IMG/VR virus record: IMGVR_UViG_3300030116_001958
Location: 1-41,504 of that record
DNA from: a virus
Length of the DNA stretch: 41,504 nucleotides
Direction: 5' to 3' (one strand)
Positions 15,564 through 21,667 of the stretch are shown one piece after another. The notes under the pieces were generated by a model. That model did no database searches and was not told the origin of the DNA. It saw only the letters and a list, made by a program, of their open reading frames with translations. The position numbers and the translations under genes are program-made. Each line of letters begins with the position of its first letter. Position 1 is the stretch's first letter.

Positions 15564-17039
15564 TCAGGAAATCATCCAATCATCAGTCTTTTTTACGTAA
15601 TCACCCTGAGAGTGATAAGACTCATTTCTTTGATTGCTATGATTTGGGGTATAATTATTTTTAGTAGCATAATATAAACCATCTAATAAATCATCGTGTT
15701 TTCCTCTAGGAAACATCAATAACTCATCTAGTAAATGATTCATATCTTTTTGGATATAGATCTTCTTTTGTGCAAACCAGGGCTGCATTGTTTCTAGTCT
15801 TGCTGACTTACTACTACGCGGTGTTTCTTTTATTTCTAGTCCTGGTATAAATAATCCTTCTTCATCAGCACGACTTCTTAAATAATCACGTAACATTTCT
15901 TGATAACCTACAGATTCTATACGAGTCTTAACAGGTTTATACTTTTTAAAATATTGTATAATAGTATCTGCTAGATTCATAGGTGTAGACCTTTTTCTAT
16001 AATAAGGCAGCACATATTTGTTATTCTTATTATCTACAGCTACACATACAATCGTAGAGAAGTCTGCATGCTTACGAACAGAACTAGCTGGATCTACTCC
16101 CATAAATACATTTACAGCTCTCATTTCTTCTGTTTTAGGAAAATGTAAATAGGCATCATCTTCTTTATATACTAGCTCTGCATCATAGTATTGTATATAG
16201 CTTTCTTTAAATAACTGATCTTCATCTCCAATAATCTCACATTGATACTCACGATAGAACGCAGATACTCTACCTATAGAGTTTAATGACTTCTTTTCTG
16301 CTTCTAGCTTTTCTTTTGACCACATCTCAGGCCAAAGAGCTGTACCATCATCTTGCAATGCTTTGTATCTACGTGACTCCCATCCTTCAGTCTGCATTAA
16401 AGTTTCAACTAAACATCTTTGATGCTGTGGTGTACCAATAACTGCAATCCTGCCACGCTTAGCATCTAATGCAGGTACCATTGATTGCAATAACCATCTA
16501 AGGTTAAACTCCATAGCTTCTGCAGTTTTAGTATTGTTCATATCTTCTGGATCATCTAGTACAACTAATGTTGGTCTTTGATTACCATGCTTTAGTCCTA
16601 CAACCTGCTGACCTGTACCACGACACATTATCATACTATCATCTCTTAATACTACTTCTGTACGTGACCATTGTCTAGCAGAGTGTTGACCAAAGTATCC
16701 ATAAACACTACGTAACTCCATGCTATACTCTAATGCATTTTTAATAGTTTGTAATAATCTTACAGCATGCCCTTCTGTCTTAGAAGATAATACAACAAAC
16801 TTAGTACCTTCTTGTGTTAGTATATGCCACAATGGAAATATACATGCAATCAATGATGACTTAGCATGACCACGTGGTGCTATTACATTTAATTTATTTA
16901 TATCTGGCTGTACTAAAAGATCTGCAAGTTCATGATGAAAGTTAGGAGATTTACTAGAAAACATATTAGGTAGGCATATCTTACCAAATAATATTATATC
17001 ATTTCTTAGCTTTTCTTTTATTTGTTGAATATTTCCCAT
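15564..17039 (-). CDS. Terminase large subunit
   Basis: The 491-residue packaging motor has an N-terminal ATPase and a C-terminal nuclease. Walker A-like PRGHAKSS is at residues 55-62, Walker B LVVLDDPED at about 158-166, and a GTPQHQ motif follows at about 202-207. Nuclease acidic residues are seen as Asp316 in MGVDPASS, Glu375 in TRIESVG and Asp449/450/453 in KHDDLLDGLYYA. This is the usual large-terminase plan and size. It translocates DNA into the prohead through the portal and cuts the concatemer. The start overlaps the previous small gene by 22 bases. Confidence 0.93.
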   Translation of the reverse strand: MGNIQQIKEKLRNDIILFGKICLPNMFSSKSPNFHHELADLLVQPDINKLNVIAPRGHAKSSLIACIFPLWHILTQEGTKFVVLSSKTEGHAVRLLQTIKNALEYSMELRSVYGYFGQHSARQWSRTEVVLRDDSMIMCRGTGQQVVGLKHGNQRPTLVVLDDPEDMNNTKTAEAMEFNLRWLLQSMVPALDAKRGRIAVIGTPQHQRCLVETLMQTEGWESRRYKALQDDGTALWPEMWSKEKLEAEKKSLNSIGRVSAFYREYQCEIIGDEDQLFKESYIQYYDAELVYKEDDAYLHFPKTEEMRAVNVFMGVDPASSVRKHADFSTIVCVAVDNKNNKYVLPYYRKRSTPMNLADTIIQYFKKYKPVKTRIESVGYQEMLRDYLRSRADEEGLFIPGLEIKETPRSSKSARLETMQPWFAQKKIYIQKDMNHLLDELLMFPRGKHDDLLDGLYYATKNNYTPNHSNQRNESYHSQGDYVKKTDDWMIS

Positions 17040-17215
17040 GGATGCTTTGCGTGTTTTGATTGTTCGTACTTTGACATTTCTTTAGTACACTTAGGTAGAT
17101 TTTTAACTTTAGTGCCTTCAAAAGCACAACTAATGATGCCACAATGTAACTCTCCATTTACAGTTGCTGCAAACCCACACATTGATCTTGTGGTAAGAGG
17201 ACATGGCTCAAACAT
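17018..17215 (-). CDS. Cys-rich small protein (65 aa)
   Basis: I set the start at 17215, where TAATG couples it to the DUF3310 gene; an in-frame ATG three codons upstream has no such support. The five cysteines (residues 5, 13, 25, 30, 43) have spacings of 8, 12, 5 and 13. With NGELHCGIISC and LPKCTKEM they suggest a zinc or metal-binding knuckle. Function is unknown. It sits between DUF3310 and the large terminase, and related small Cys proteins are common among phage accessory genes. Confidence 0.65.
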   Translation of the reverse strand: MFEPCPLTTRSMCGFAATVNGELHCGIISCAFEGTKVKNLPKCTKEMSKYEQSKHAKHPWEIFNK

Positions 17216-17442
17216 TAATAACATGTACTTGGTGGTTGCTCATCATTTTCTAGCCTTTGTATAAGATCTTCTATATACCATTTGGCTTTCTTAAGATCTT
17301 TTATAGTATTGCCTTTGTGTGGACAGCGTACAATATATTTAATAATATTACCACGAAACCAATCCATTTGCCAAGATGCAATAAAGTCAGTTACTTCTAT
17401 ACCTTTAGTATAGTGATCTGGATGATTTACATCGTCATTCAT
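17215..17442 (-). CDS. DUF3310-like (SaV-type) small protein
   Basis: The 75-residue protein contains VNHPDHYTKGIEVTDFIASW at about residues 5-24, then WFRGNIIKYIVRCPHKG and a DLKKAKWYIEDLI helix. This is the DUF3310 family (annotated as SaV-like nucleotide kinase in some databases), very widespread in phages; its activity is not firmly established. It is coupled by TAATG on both sides (17442, 17215), so it is co-expressed with packaging genes. Confidence 0.9.
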   Translation of the reverse strand: MNDDVNHPDHYTKGIEVTDFIASWQMDWFRGNIIKYIVRCPHKGNTIKDLKKAKWYIEDLIQRLENDEQPPSTCY

Positions 17443-17651
17443 TACGAATACTGTGCCTCAGCTAATAATATATTATCAATATTACCTACTACTCTTAAAG
17501 ATGCATTATCGCTCTCTCTTATACACCATGCAGAAAAATATTTATTATTTTCTACTTGTATACTAGCATTAATTTTATACCACTCATTATCTGCAAGATA
17601 CACTCTATGTATATCTTCAGTATGTACTCCAAATAATGTATTATTAATCAT
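17442..17651 (-). CDS. Small protein of unknown function (69 aa)
   Basis: I place the start at 17651 (MINNTLFGVHTED) because AGGAG lies six bases upstream in the end of the small-terminase gene; a longer in-frame start at 17669 overlaps that site. The protein looks like a small alpha/beta fold (WYKINASIQVENNKYFSAWC). No family is recognised. The stop makes TAATG with DUF3310. Confidence 0.6.
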   Translation of the reverse strand: MINNTLFGVHTEDIHRVYLADNEWYKINASIQVENNKYFSAWCIRESDNASLRVVGNIDNILLAEAQYS

Positions 17652-18432
17652 TTTCATCTCCTGGATCATGATACTCTATAACATCAGATTCTACTTTTCT
17701 ACTAGCAACTAACTTCTTTTCTTCTGTTTCTATATTATCCATTATTTGATTAGTCATATCTATTTGTAAAGTATCTGTTGTTACTTTCTTACTTGGTTTC
17801 ATTTCTAACATATCTACAAAATTCTCTACTCCACGTAGCATATTAGATACATCTTGCTTATCTTCTGCTATAGATATTGCTTTTAGTATAGTATCAAGTA
17901 CATATCCTTTGTCAATACCTCTAGAAGATAGTATTTCTTTTAATTTTTCTTCAACCATATTAGTTATAACCTTTTCTCTAAATAATCTTTTGACTGTAGC
18001 CTCTGGTTTTTTCTGATCTGCCCTATAAATATTGCCTATTTGCTGCCAATCTATCTTTTTACCCTCTACAATCTGAGATACGTACGCATTTACTGCATTT
18101 TTTGTACGTTTTTTCTTAGATTCACGATCTTGCCACGTTCTTGGCTTAATCATAGAGTAAATACCTGCCTCTTTGTTAGGTTTATACAGTAATTTACTGT
18201 TACCTGTGCTCCATTGTAACCCACAAGTGAGCTTTATGAGCGTTTTTACTCTCCCTGACTTGTCTGTATAGACATTTTTTGCTATACATTCTGCTACATA
18301 CCCATCATCGGTAGTAGCCCAATCACCTTTTGCTGCTGATTTCCAATATACCATAGGATGTGGACAATCATCAGTAGTATACACTACACATTCTGTAGTC
18401 TTATGATTGATCTTTCTAGTTATTTTTTCCAT
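17644..18432 (-). CDS. Putative small terminase subunit (262 aa)
   Basis: This 262-residue protein lies upstream of the large terminase with three small genes between. The N terminus has several Cys residues in beta-like segments (TECVVYTTDDCPHPMVYWKS). The centre (KRTKNAVNAYVSQIVEGKKI / WQQIGNIYRADQKKPEATVK) is helical and could be the DNA-recognition domain with a helix-turn-helix. The C-terminal region is helical and acidic. Size, place and layout fit a terminase small subunit that selects viral DNA for packaging, but no family motif is definite. Confidence 0.55.
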   Translation of the reverse strand: MEKITRKINHKTTECVVYTTDDCPHPMVYWKSAAKGDWATTDDGYVAECIAKNVYTDKSGRVKTLIKLTCGLQWSTGNSKLLYKPNKEAGIYSMIKPRTWQDRESKKKRTKNAVNAYVSQIVEGKKIDWQQIGNIYRADQKKPEATVKRLFREKVITNMVEEKLKEILSSRGIDKGYVLDTILKAISIAEDKQDVSNMLRGVENFVDMLEMKPSKKVTTDTLQIDMTNQIMDNIETEEKKLVASRKVESDVIEYHDPGDEND

Positions 18433-18457
18433 GAGAGTGGGGATTTATATATATATT

Positions 18458-18516
18458 ACTTAGTAATGGAATACTATTATTAATTATATTACTTAGTAAT
18501 GTATCACTTAGTAATG
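18458..18516. promoter_or_regulatory. Three operator-like repeats upstream of the small terminase gene
   Basis: ACTTAGTAATG occurs three times in 59 bp, at 18458-18468, 18491-18501 and 18506-18516. Two copies are within the perfect interrupted palindrome ATTACT-T-AGTAAT. A related half-site (TTAGTAAT on the - strand) lies over the candidate -10 of the leftward promoter at about 18743. Spaced dyads in front of a late gene look like a protein-binding operator array. They also code for part of a short - strand reading frame, which I do not call a gene. Confidence 0.6.
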
Positions 18517-18521
18517 GAATA

Positions 18522-18716
18522 CTAGGGAGTATCTTCAATTCTCTTTTGTACGTGTTGTAATATAATCTTTTCAATGATCTGTCGTTCTGCTTCATAATAT
18601 TCAAAATCCTTTAAATATATTTCAAATGCACGATCTATCTCATCATCCGTAGTTACATCTCTTTCCCACTTACCTGTTCTGGGATTAAATACTTCATATA
18701 TTACTTTTTTAGTCAT
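18522..18716 (-). CDS. First gene of the leftward arm, unknown (64 aa)
   Basis: The 64-residue protein begins MTKKVIYEVFNPRTGKWERD, followed by an acidic helix and EAERQIIEKIILQHVQKR. Because it is the first gene after the divergent control region, it may be an early leftward regulator or an accessory protein. No domain is recognised. The operator-like repeats lie just downstream, between its stop and the small terminase gene. Confidence 0.6.
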   Translation of the reverse strand: MTKKVIYEVFNPRTGKWERDVTTDDEIDRAFEIYLKDFEYYEAERQIIEKIILQHVQKRIEDTP

Positions 18717-18742
18717 CTAATAATGTAACTGAGTCATTGCCA

Positions 18743-18771
18743 ATATTACTAATTTACAATTTATTAAACAA
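18743..18771 (-). promoter_or_regulatory. Candidate leftward promoter
   Basis: On the - strand TTGTTT (18766-18771) is followed by a 17-base spacer and TAATAT (18743-18748), about 27 bases upstream of the first leftward gene. The match to a sigma70-type consensus is moderate. TTAGTAAT, related to the downstream operator-like repeats, overlaps the -10, so the same protein could act here. It is only a candidate. Confidence 0.35.
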
Positions 18772-18784
18772 TAAGAGAGTGATG

Positions 18785-18798
18785 AAGTTTCAAAACTT
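18785..18798. promoter_or_regulatory. Inverted repeat AAGTTT-CA-AAACTT
   Basis: A perfect 6-2-6 inverted repeat (AAGTTT, CA, AAACTT) lies about 70 bases upstream of the first leftward gene. It is short and AT-rich, so chance is possible. Its place inside the divergent control region makes it a possible protein-binding site. Confidence 0.3.
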
Positions 18799-18854
18799 AA
18801 TCTACATTGTGTGTGTGAGACGTTTACGTTACCGTACCCCGTTGCATTACGGGT

Positions 18855-18884
18855 TTGACTTTGTGATTAGGTTACAATTTTGAT
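18855..18884 (+). promoter_or_regulatory. Candidate rightward early promoter
   Basis: TTGACT (18855-18860) is followed by an 18-base spacer and TTTGAT (18879-18884), pointing to transcription toward 19004. A short CCCGT/ACGGG hairpin (18838-18853) stands directly upstream. The -35 is good and the -10 is weak. If a host enzyme starts early transcription, this is the best-looking site; a phage-carried polymerase might use a different signal. Confidence 0.4.
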
Positions 18885-18898
18885 TTCAGTATTGCCCA

Positions 18899-18952
18899 CC
18901 CTGTATGCCAGCTGGCTCTCCCCTAGCCTTCGGCTAGCCCCCGAGCACAGGG
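18899..18952. other. GC-rich multi-hairpin element in the control region
   Basis: This island is clearly richer in GC than its surroundings. CCCTGT (18899-18904) pairs with ACAGGG (18947-18952). Inside lie the palindrome GCCAGCTGGC (18907-18916) and a six-base-pair stem with a three-base loop, CTAGCC-TTC-GGCTAG (18923-18937). No T-tract follows on either strand, so it is not a simple terminator. It could be a leader RNA, a polymerase-recognition hairpin or an origin element. The 5' leader of the first early gene would contain it. Confidence 0.5.
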
Positions 18953-19003
18953 CATATTTACCCCTTGGTATGTTTTACTTTAATCAACTCTTAAGGAGGT
19001 CGC

Positions 19004-19174
19004 ATGAACCTTAAACGCAAACTATACTGGACTGCCTTTGGTATGGGTCTACCATTCAAGCCAGTTCATCTAATCATCAACATCATAGCCTACGTAATAG
19101 CAGTACCTTTAACTTTATATAGACTGTCCTCAACAGTATATAAATCCATACGTCAACGTAGAGTGATGAAGTAA
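19004..19174 (+). CDS. First rightward early gene, membrane protein (56 aa)
   Basis: A 56-codon ORF has an excellent ribosome site (AAGGAGG five to seven bases upstream of ATG). The N terminus is basic (MNLKRKLYWTAFG), and a hydrophobic span over about residues 21-42 (VHLIINIIAYVIAVPLTLY) is followed by a basic tail. A single-pass membrane protein is predicted. As the first gene after the control region it is probably made early, perhaps as a host-modifying factor. A terminator follows at once (19184-19222). Family unknown. Confidence 0.7.
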   Translation: MNLKRKLYWTAFGMGLPFKPVHLIINIIAYVIAVPLTLYRLSSTVYKSIRQRRVMK

Positions 19175-19183
19175 CAACAGGTG

Positions 19184-19222
19184 TGTAGTGTATCGTAATG
19201 ATGCACTACATTACCCCTTTTT
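19184..19222 (+). terminator. Intrinsic terminator after the first early gene
   Basis: A stem of 10-11 bp (arms 19184-19194 and 19200-19210, one G-U pair, loop GTAAT) is followed by CCCC and a run of five T. It stands ten bases after the stop codon of the 56-residue gene. Fit to rho-independent termination is good. It would limit transcription of downstream early genes unless antiterminated or re-initiated. Confidence 0.75.
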
Positions 19223-19224
19223 AT

Positions 19225-19339
19225 GATATGTAAGGCATTACTCAAAGTTAATAGTAAACACTACCGTTAAATTGCTAATAATTGCTAAGTGAGTGTTTAA
19301 GAGTTTAAGAAACTTGTCTTGTCTTACATATCTTTTTTT
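19225..19339 (+). ncRNA. Predicted structured RNA ending in a T-tract (~115 nt)
   Basis: The segment is closed by a perfect 10-bp stem (GATATGTAAG 19225-19234 with CTTACATATC 19323-19332) and followed at once by seven T, as in an intrinsic terminator. A second perfect 8-bp stem lies inside (TAAACACT 19255-19262 with AGTGTTTA 19292-19299), plus a small hairpin AGTTT/AAACT (19302-19314). No ORF fits. It could be a small RNA, an attenuator or an RNase III-type processing site. Family unrecognised. Confidence 0.55.
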
Positions 19340-19365
19340 AAACTAAATAAAAGAAAGGCTGCACT

Positions 19366-19554
19366 ATGAACGAACTAACTCATCTCATAGATATACCATT
19401 CGGTGTAATAATAATGACTTTGTTTCTAATATTCTTTTTAATCTGCTTTAATGTATTTCTATTCTATAAGTGGTCTTGTAGTATAGAAGAACTTAAAACA
19501 GTTAAAGAAGATGTATTAGATACATTTTACAGCAGGCAATGTGAAAGAGGATAA
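19366..19554 (+). CDS. Small membrane protein (62 aa)
   Basis: The protein has 62 residues. A hydrophobic segment spans about residues 11-35 (PFGVIIMTLFLIFFLICFNV), and a charged tail with two cysteines follows (CSIEELKTVKEDVLD). A single transmembrane helix is predicted. The ribosome site is AAAGG. It sits between two structured RNA elements, which suggests separately controlled early expression. No family recognised. Confidence 0.65.
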   Translation: MNELTHLIDIPFGVIIMTLFLIFFLICFNVFLFYKWSCSIEELKTVKEDVLDTFYSRQCERG

Positions 19555-19556
19555 TT

Positions 19557-19630
19557 AGGGATAGTAAGCTACTGGCACACTCGTTTACGGATGATGCTTA
19601 ACAGAAGAATCTGAGTAGCTTCAATACCCT
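19557..19630 (+). ncRNA. Predicted three-way-junction RNA (74 nt)
   Basis: AAGCTACT (19566-19573) pairs perfectly with AGTAGCTT (19614-19621), and AGGG (19557-19560) can pair with CCCT (19627-19630). Between them two hairpins can form: CACACTCG-TTTA-CGGATGATG and CAGA-AGAA-TCTG. Length is tRNA-like, but there is no acceptor/T-arm pattern and the long pair joins the wrong arms. It is an intergenic structured RNA or processing site between early genes; family unknown. Confidence 0.5.
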
Positions 19631-19669
19631 TTATATGTTCTTTTAACTAACTAACGAAAGGAGTCAGAA

Positions 19670-19978
19670 ATGGCTATATCTCTAGAACAAATTAAAAGTG
19701 TATTAACTCGTAATACTAAAAACTATTGGTTTTCTCGTAAAACAAATGATGGATATGAGAATATACCTATTGATGAAATTAATGATGGTGATGTTATATG
19801 GTTCAATAGTGATGCTACGATAGAAGATTTAGAGGATGCAAAGAAATCTCTAAGTTCTCTTAAGATGCACATGTATACTAAAACTATGGATGAGAAACGG
19901 AAGAAAGAATATACAGGGAAACCTATGTATTCTAAGAGTGGTGCATTTAGTTTTCTAGTGTTACCAGATAATCAATAA
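19670..19978 (+). CDS. Early hypothetical protein (102 aa)
   Basis: This 102-residue protein has a strong ribosome site (AAAGGAG). It is small and mixed alpha/beta (YWFSRKTNDGYENIPIDEIN, DGDVIWFN) with a Lys-rich helix near residues 60-80. No motif is recognised. It stands alone between a structured RNA and a terminator, so it is probably regulated independently of the genes on either side. Confidence 0.65.
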   Translation: MAISLEQIKSVLTRNTKNYWFSRKTNDGYENIPIDEINDGDVIWFNSDATIEDLEDAKKSLSSLKMHMYTKTMDEKRKKEYTGKPMYSKSGAFSFLVLPDNQ

Positions 19979-19986
19979 TGATCAGT

Positions 19987-20022
19987 GGGAGGGGTTACAT
20001 AAGTAGCCCTTCCCCTTTTTTT
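19987..20022 (+). terminator. Strong intrinsic terminator
   Basis: A 12-bp stem (19987-19998 with 20003-20014, two G-U pairs) with loop ATAA is followed by C and seven T. It ends the transcription unit of the 102-residue gene, nine bases after its stop. Matches the usual form of a rho-independent terminator very well. Confidence 0.9.
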
Positions 20023-20053
20023 GTTCCTTAAAAAAATGATTGGAGTAAAAAAA

Positions 20054-20131
20054 ATGTTCACGAAAAAAAAGGCACGAGAAATAAGTATAATCGCAATAAC
20101 AATACCCTGGTATATGATACCAGCAACATAG
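20054..20131 (+). CDS. Possible micro-protein (25 aa), hydrophobic
   Basis: A 25-codon ORF starts with MFTKKKAREISIIAITIPW: basic N terminus then a hydrophobic stretch of about 14 residues. GGAG lies eight to nine bases upstream. It ends two bases before the next gene's ribosome site (GGAGG). The length is small, so chance is possible. Layout would fit a small membrane peptide acting early. Confidence 0.4.
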   Translation: MFTKKKAREISIIAITIPWYMIPAT

Positions 20132-20139
20132 GAGGTAAC

Positions 20140-20328
20140 ATGCAAGTAAAACGTATAATGGAATTAATAGTAGATCTTGACTGGGAATATGATAGGATGA
20201 GTGAATCAGGAAAAGAAACATACGATGAGCTGTGTAAACTTTTAGGAATAGAAGAACCTGTTCTTATTCAAAAATACAGAGATAAAAAGATAGAAGAGCA
20301 TGCTACCCCTTTTTCTGTTAATAAATAG
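20140..20328 (+). CDS. Small acidic protein (62 aa)
   Basis: The 62-residue protein starts MQVKRIMELIVDLDWEYDRM and looks helical. GGAGG lies five bases upstream of the ATG. The protein ends FSVNK, followed by GGAGG for the next gene. No family is recognised. Confidence 0.65.
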   Translation: MQVKRIMELIVDLDWEYDRMSESGKETYDELCKLLGIEEPVLIQKYRDKKIEEHATPFSVNK

Positions 20329-20336
20329 GAGGATAT

Positions 20337-20600
20337 ATGCCAGATATACATGATATGACACTAGATGCAATGCCAGATTGGAATGATGTATATTCAGATG
20401 TATTTTGTGCAGAACATGGTGATGATGAAGTAAGAGAAATAGCAGTTTATTATACTGATGTATCAACAAATAAAAAATATTCACAAGATATTAGATTTTG
20501 TATGAAATGCGTATGGGAATATCCAGGTGAAGATCAAGAAATGTATACATCAATTATAAAAGCACACATAAACCAACAACGAAAGGATAACTATGGGTAA
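20337..20600 (+). CDS. Small protein with possible zinc site (87 aa)
   Basis: The 87-residue protein has Cys and His in two groups: FCAEHGDDE near residues 23-31 and FCMKCVWEY near residues 54-62. The pairing C-x2-H ... C-x2-C suggests a zinc-binding fold. The N terminus is acidic. Function is unknown; the motif may bind nucleic acid or a partner protein. It overlaps the next gene by eight bases and has a GGAGG ribosome site. Confidence 0.6.
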   Translation: MPDIHDMTLDAMPDWNDVYSDVFCAEHGDDEVREIAVYYTDVSTNKKYSQDIRFCMKCVWEYPGEDQEMYTSIIKAHINQQRKDNYG

Positions 20601-20886
20601 ACTACGTTTTGCAGCAATGCTTGGTAAAACTCTAGGTTATGTATCTTTTGGACTAACACAAACACTAAGATTTACAGGTAGTGTTGCTAGAAAGATTAGT
20701 GATTTAGTTCAAAACAAAGCACAGTTCAACATAACTGTAATTGATAAGAATGGTGCAGTAATTAAAGAATACACAGCAGTAACACAAGTTAAAGTTAACG
20801 AGGTTATGACTGCTATGCATCATTTACACGATAACTACAAAGTAACAATAGAGGACTACGATGTCACATTACAAGAACCAAGCTAA
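20593..20886 (+). CDS. Hypothetical early protein (97 aa)
   Basis: This 97-residue protein begins with a basic, amphipathic helix (KLRFAAMLGKTLGYVSFGL), followed by a small beta-rich domain (FNITVIDKNGAVIKEYTAV, YKVTIEDYDVTLQE). It overlaps the preceding gene by eight bases and the next by 26. The family is unrecognised. Confidence 0.6.
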   Translation: MGKLRFAAMLGKTLGYVSFGLTQTLRFTGSVARKISDLVQNKAQFNITVIDKNGAVIKEYTAVTQVKVNEVMTAMHHLHDNYKVTIEDYDVTLQEPS

Positions 20887-21115
20887 ACAAAGATGGCTAC
20901 GATTTGCAGAGATAGCATTTAATGCAATGCCAAGACACAAGCACAATCACTTCAATCTGATACAACAGATGAATAAGAAAGAATTGATTGAGTTTGTAGA
21001 TGATCGTAAACATCTTATTAACATCAGAACTAACTCCAAGATGTCAGAGAATCAACGAAAAGAATTGAGTATGCTTACATACGCTAAGAATTTGTTGAGA
21101 CTAGGAGTTAGTTAG
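20861..21115 (+). CDS. Basic helical protein (84 aa)
   Basis: The 84-residue protein starts MSHYKNQAKQRWLRFAEIAF and is rich in His, Lys and Asn. It is predicted mostly helical with a net positive charge, compatible with nucleic-acid binding. It overlaps the previous gene by 26 bases, and GAGG lies a few bases upstream. No domain match is recalled. Confidence 0.6.
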   Translation: MSHYKNQAKQRWLRFAEIAFNAMPRHKHNHFNLIQQMNKKELIEFVDDRKHLINIRTNSKMSENQRKELSMLTYAKNLLRLGVS

Positions 21116-21123
21116 TACAACAA

Positions 21124-21161
21124 GAGGTGCAGGGTTAAGCTCTCTCCTTTCTCTGCACCTC
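21124..21161 (+). promoter_or_regulatory. Hairpin in early intergenic region
   Basis: GAGGTGCAG (21124-21132) pairs perfectly with CTGCACCTC (21153-21161) around a 20-base pyrimidine-rich loop. No T-tract follows, so it is not a classic intrinsic terminator. It stands just after the stop of the 84-residue gene and right before another inverted-repeat structure. RNase processing or messenger stability is a possible role. Confidence 0.5.
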
Positions 21162-21168
21162 AAACATT

Positions 21169-21240
21169 CAAGCCCTGGACATAACGTGTATTGATTTTAA
21201 ATTGAAGTATAAATGCAAACATAAATCAGTTTAGGGCTTG
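21169..21240 (+). ncRNA. Predicted nested-stem RNA element (72 nt)
   Basis: CAAGCCCT (21169-21176) pairs perfectly with AGGGCTTG (21233-21240). Inside, ATTGATTT (21190-21197) pairs with AAATCAGT (21223-21230), one G-U. No coding frame fits. The element sits 21 bases upstream of the next start codon, so it may control translation of that gene or be a processing site. No riboswitch family is recognised. Confidence 0.5.
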
Positions 21241-21261
21241 ATAAACTTTAAAGGATAAAAA

Positions 21262-21462
21262 ATGAGTGAGTATACACAAGAAGATCTCGCAAGAGATGAA
21301 ATGGCAGAAGAAGTTATAGAGCTGCTAGAAGAAGTATATCAAGGTGAAATGATGAACATGTATCAATTACTTAATGATGTTCTTGTAGAAAAATATGGAT
21401 TTAGTTTTGAAGAAAGCAATAAATACATAGACATGTGGGAAGTTCAATATGCCAAACGATAA
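21262..21462 (+). CDS. Small acidic helical protein (66 aa)
   Basis: The 66-residue protein is strongly acidic, begins MSEYTQEDLARDEMAEEVIEL and is predicted as helices. AAAGGA lies upstream. Acidic small early proteins often act as inhibitors or DNA mimics, but nothing specific is seen. It overlaps the next gene by 14 bases. Confidence 0.6.
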   Translation: MSEYTQEDLARDEMAEEVIELLEEVYQGEMMNMYQLLNDVLVEKYGFSFEESNKYIDMWEVQYAKR

Positions 21463-21667
21463 ATACTTTGGAGATCATATAACAGCAGACATGAAAGTTG
21501 CTCTTAAATGGTTAAATACTAAATTAAAAGAAAAGAATCCGAAATATCAATTTACAAAACCAAATAGTGCAGTAGCATTAAAATGGAAATATTCGGATTG
21601 GTGTGATCACATTGATGCTTTGTGGAGAAAAGCAGACAATGGTTCAATTAAAACAAAGGAGGAGTAA
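21449..21667 (+). CDS. Small hypothetical protein (72 aa)
   Basis: This 72-residue basic protein contains ADMKVALKWLNTKLKEKNP and ends DNGSIKTKEE, with Trp-rich spots (KWKYSDWCDHIDALWR). It forms TAATG with the DUF2958 gene, and its own stop lies one base into the next start region. Family unrecognised. Confidence 0.6.
   Translation: MPNDKYFGDHITADMKVALKWLNTKLKEKNPKYQFTKPNSAVALKWKYSDWCDHIDALWRKADNGSIKTKEE

Noticed and set aside
17257-17712. 151-codon + strand open frame
   Set aside because: Antisense to the DUF3310 and 69-residue genes, which are supported by motif and coupling; hydrophobic shadow translation.
18416-18604. 62-codon open frame on the - strand
   Set aside because: It is produced mainly by the three operator-like repeats (repeated LLSN/PLLS segments) and overlaps the first leftward gene; no ribosome site.
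18923-18937. Hairpin as an intrinsic terminator
   Set aside because: No T-tract on either strand after the stem; treated as a structured element instead.
19557-19630. Possible tRNA (74 bases)
   Set aside because: No acceptor stem of seven pairs, no T-loop consensus; the strongest pairing links positions corresponding to different tRNA arms.
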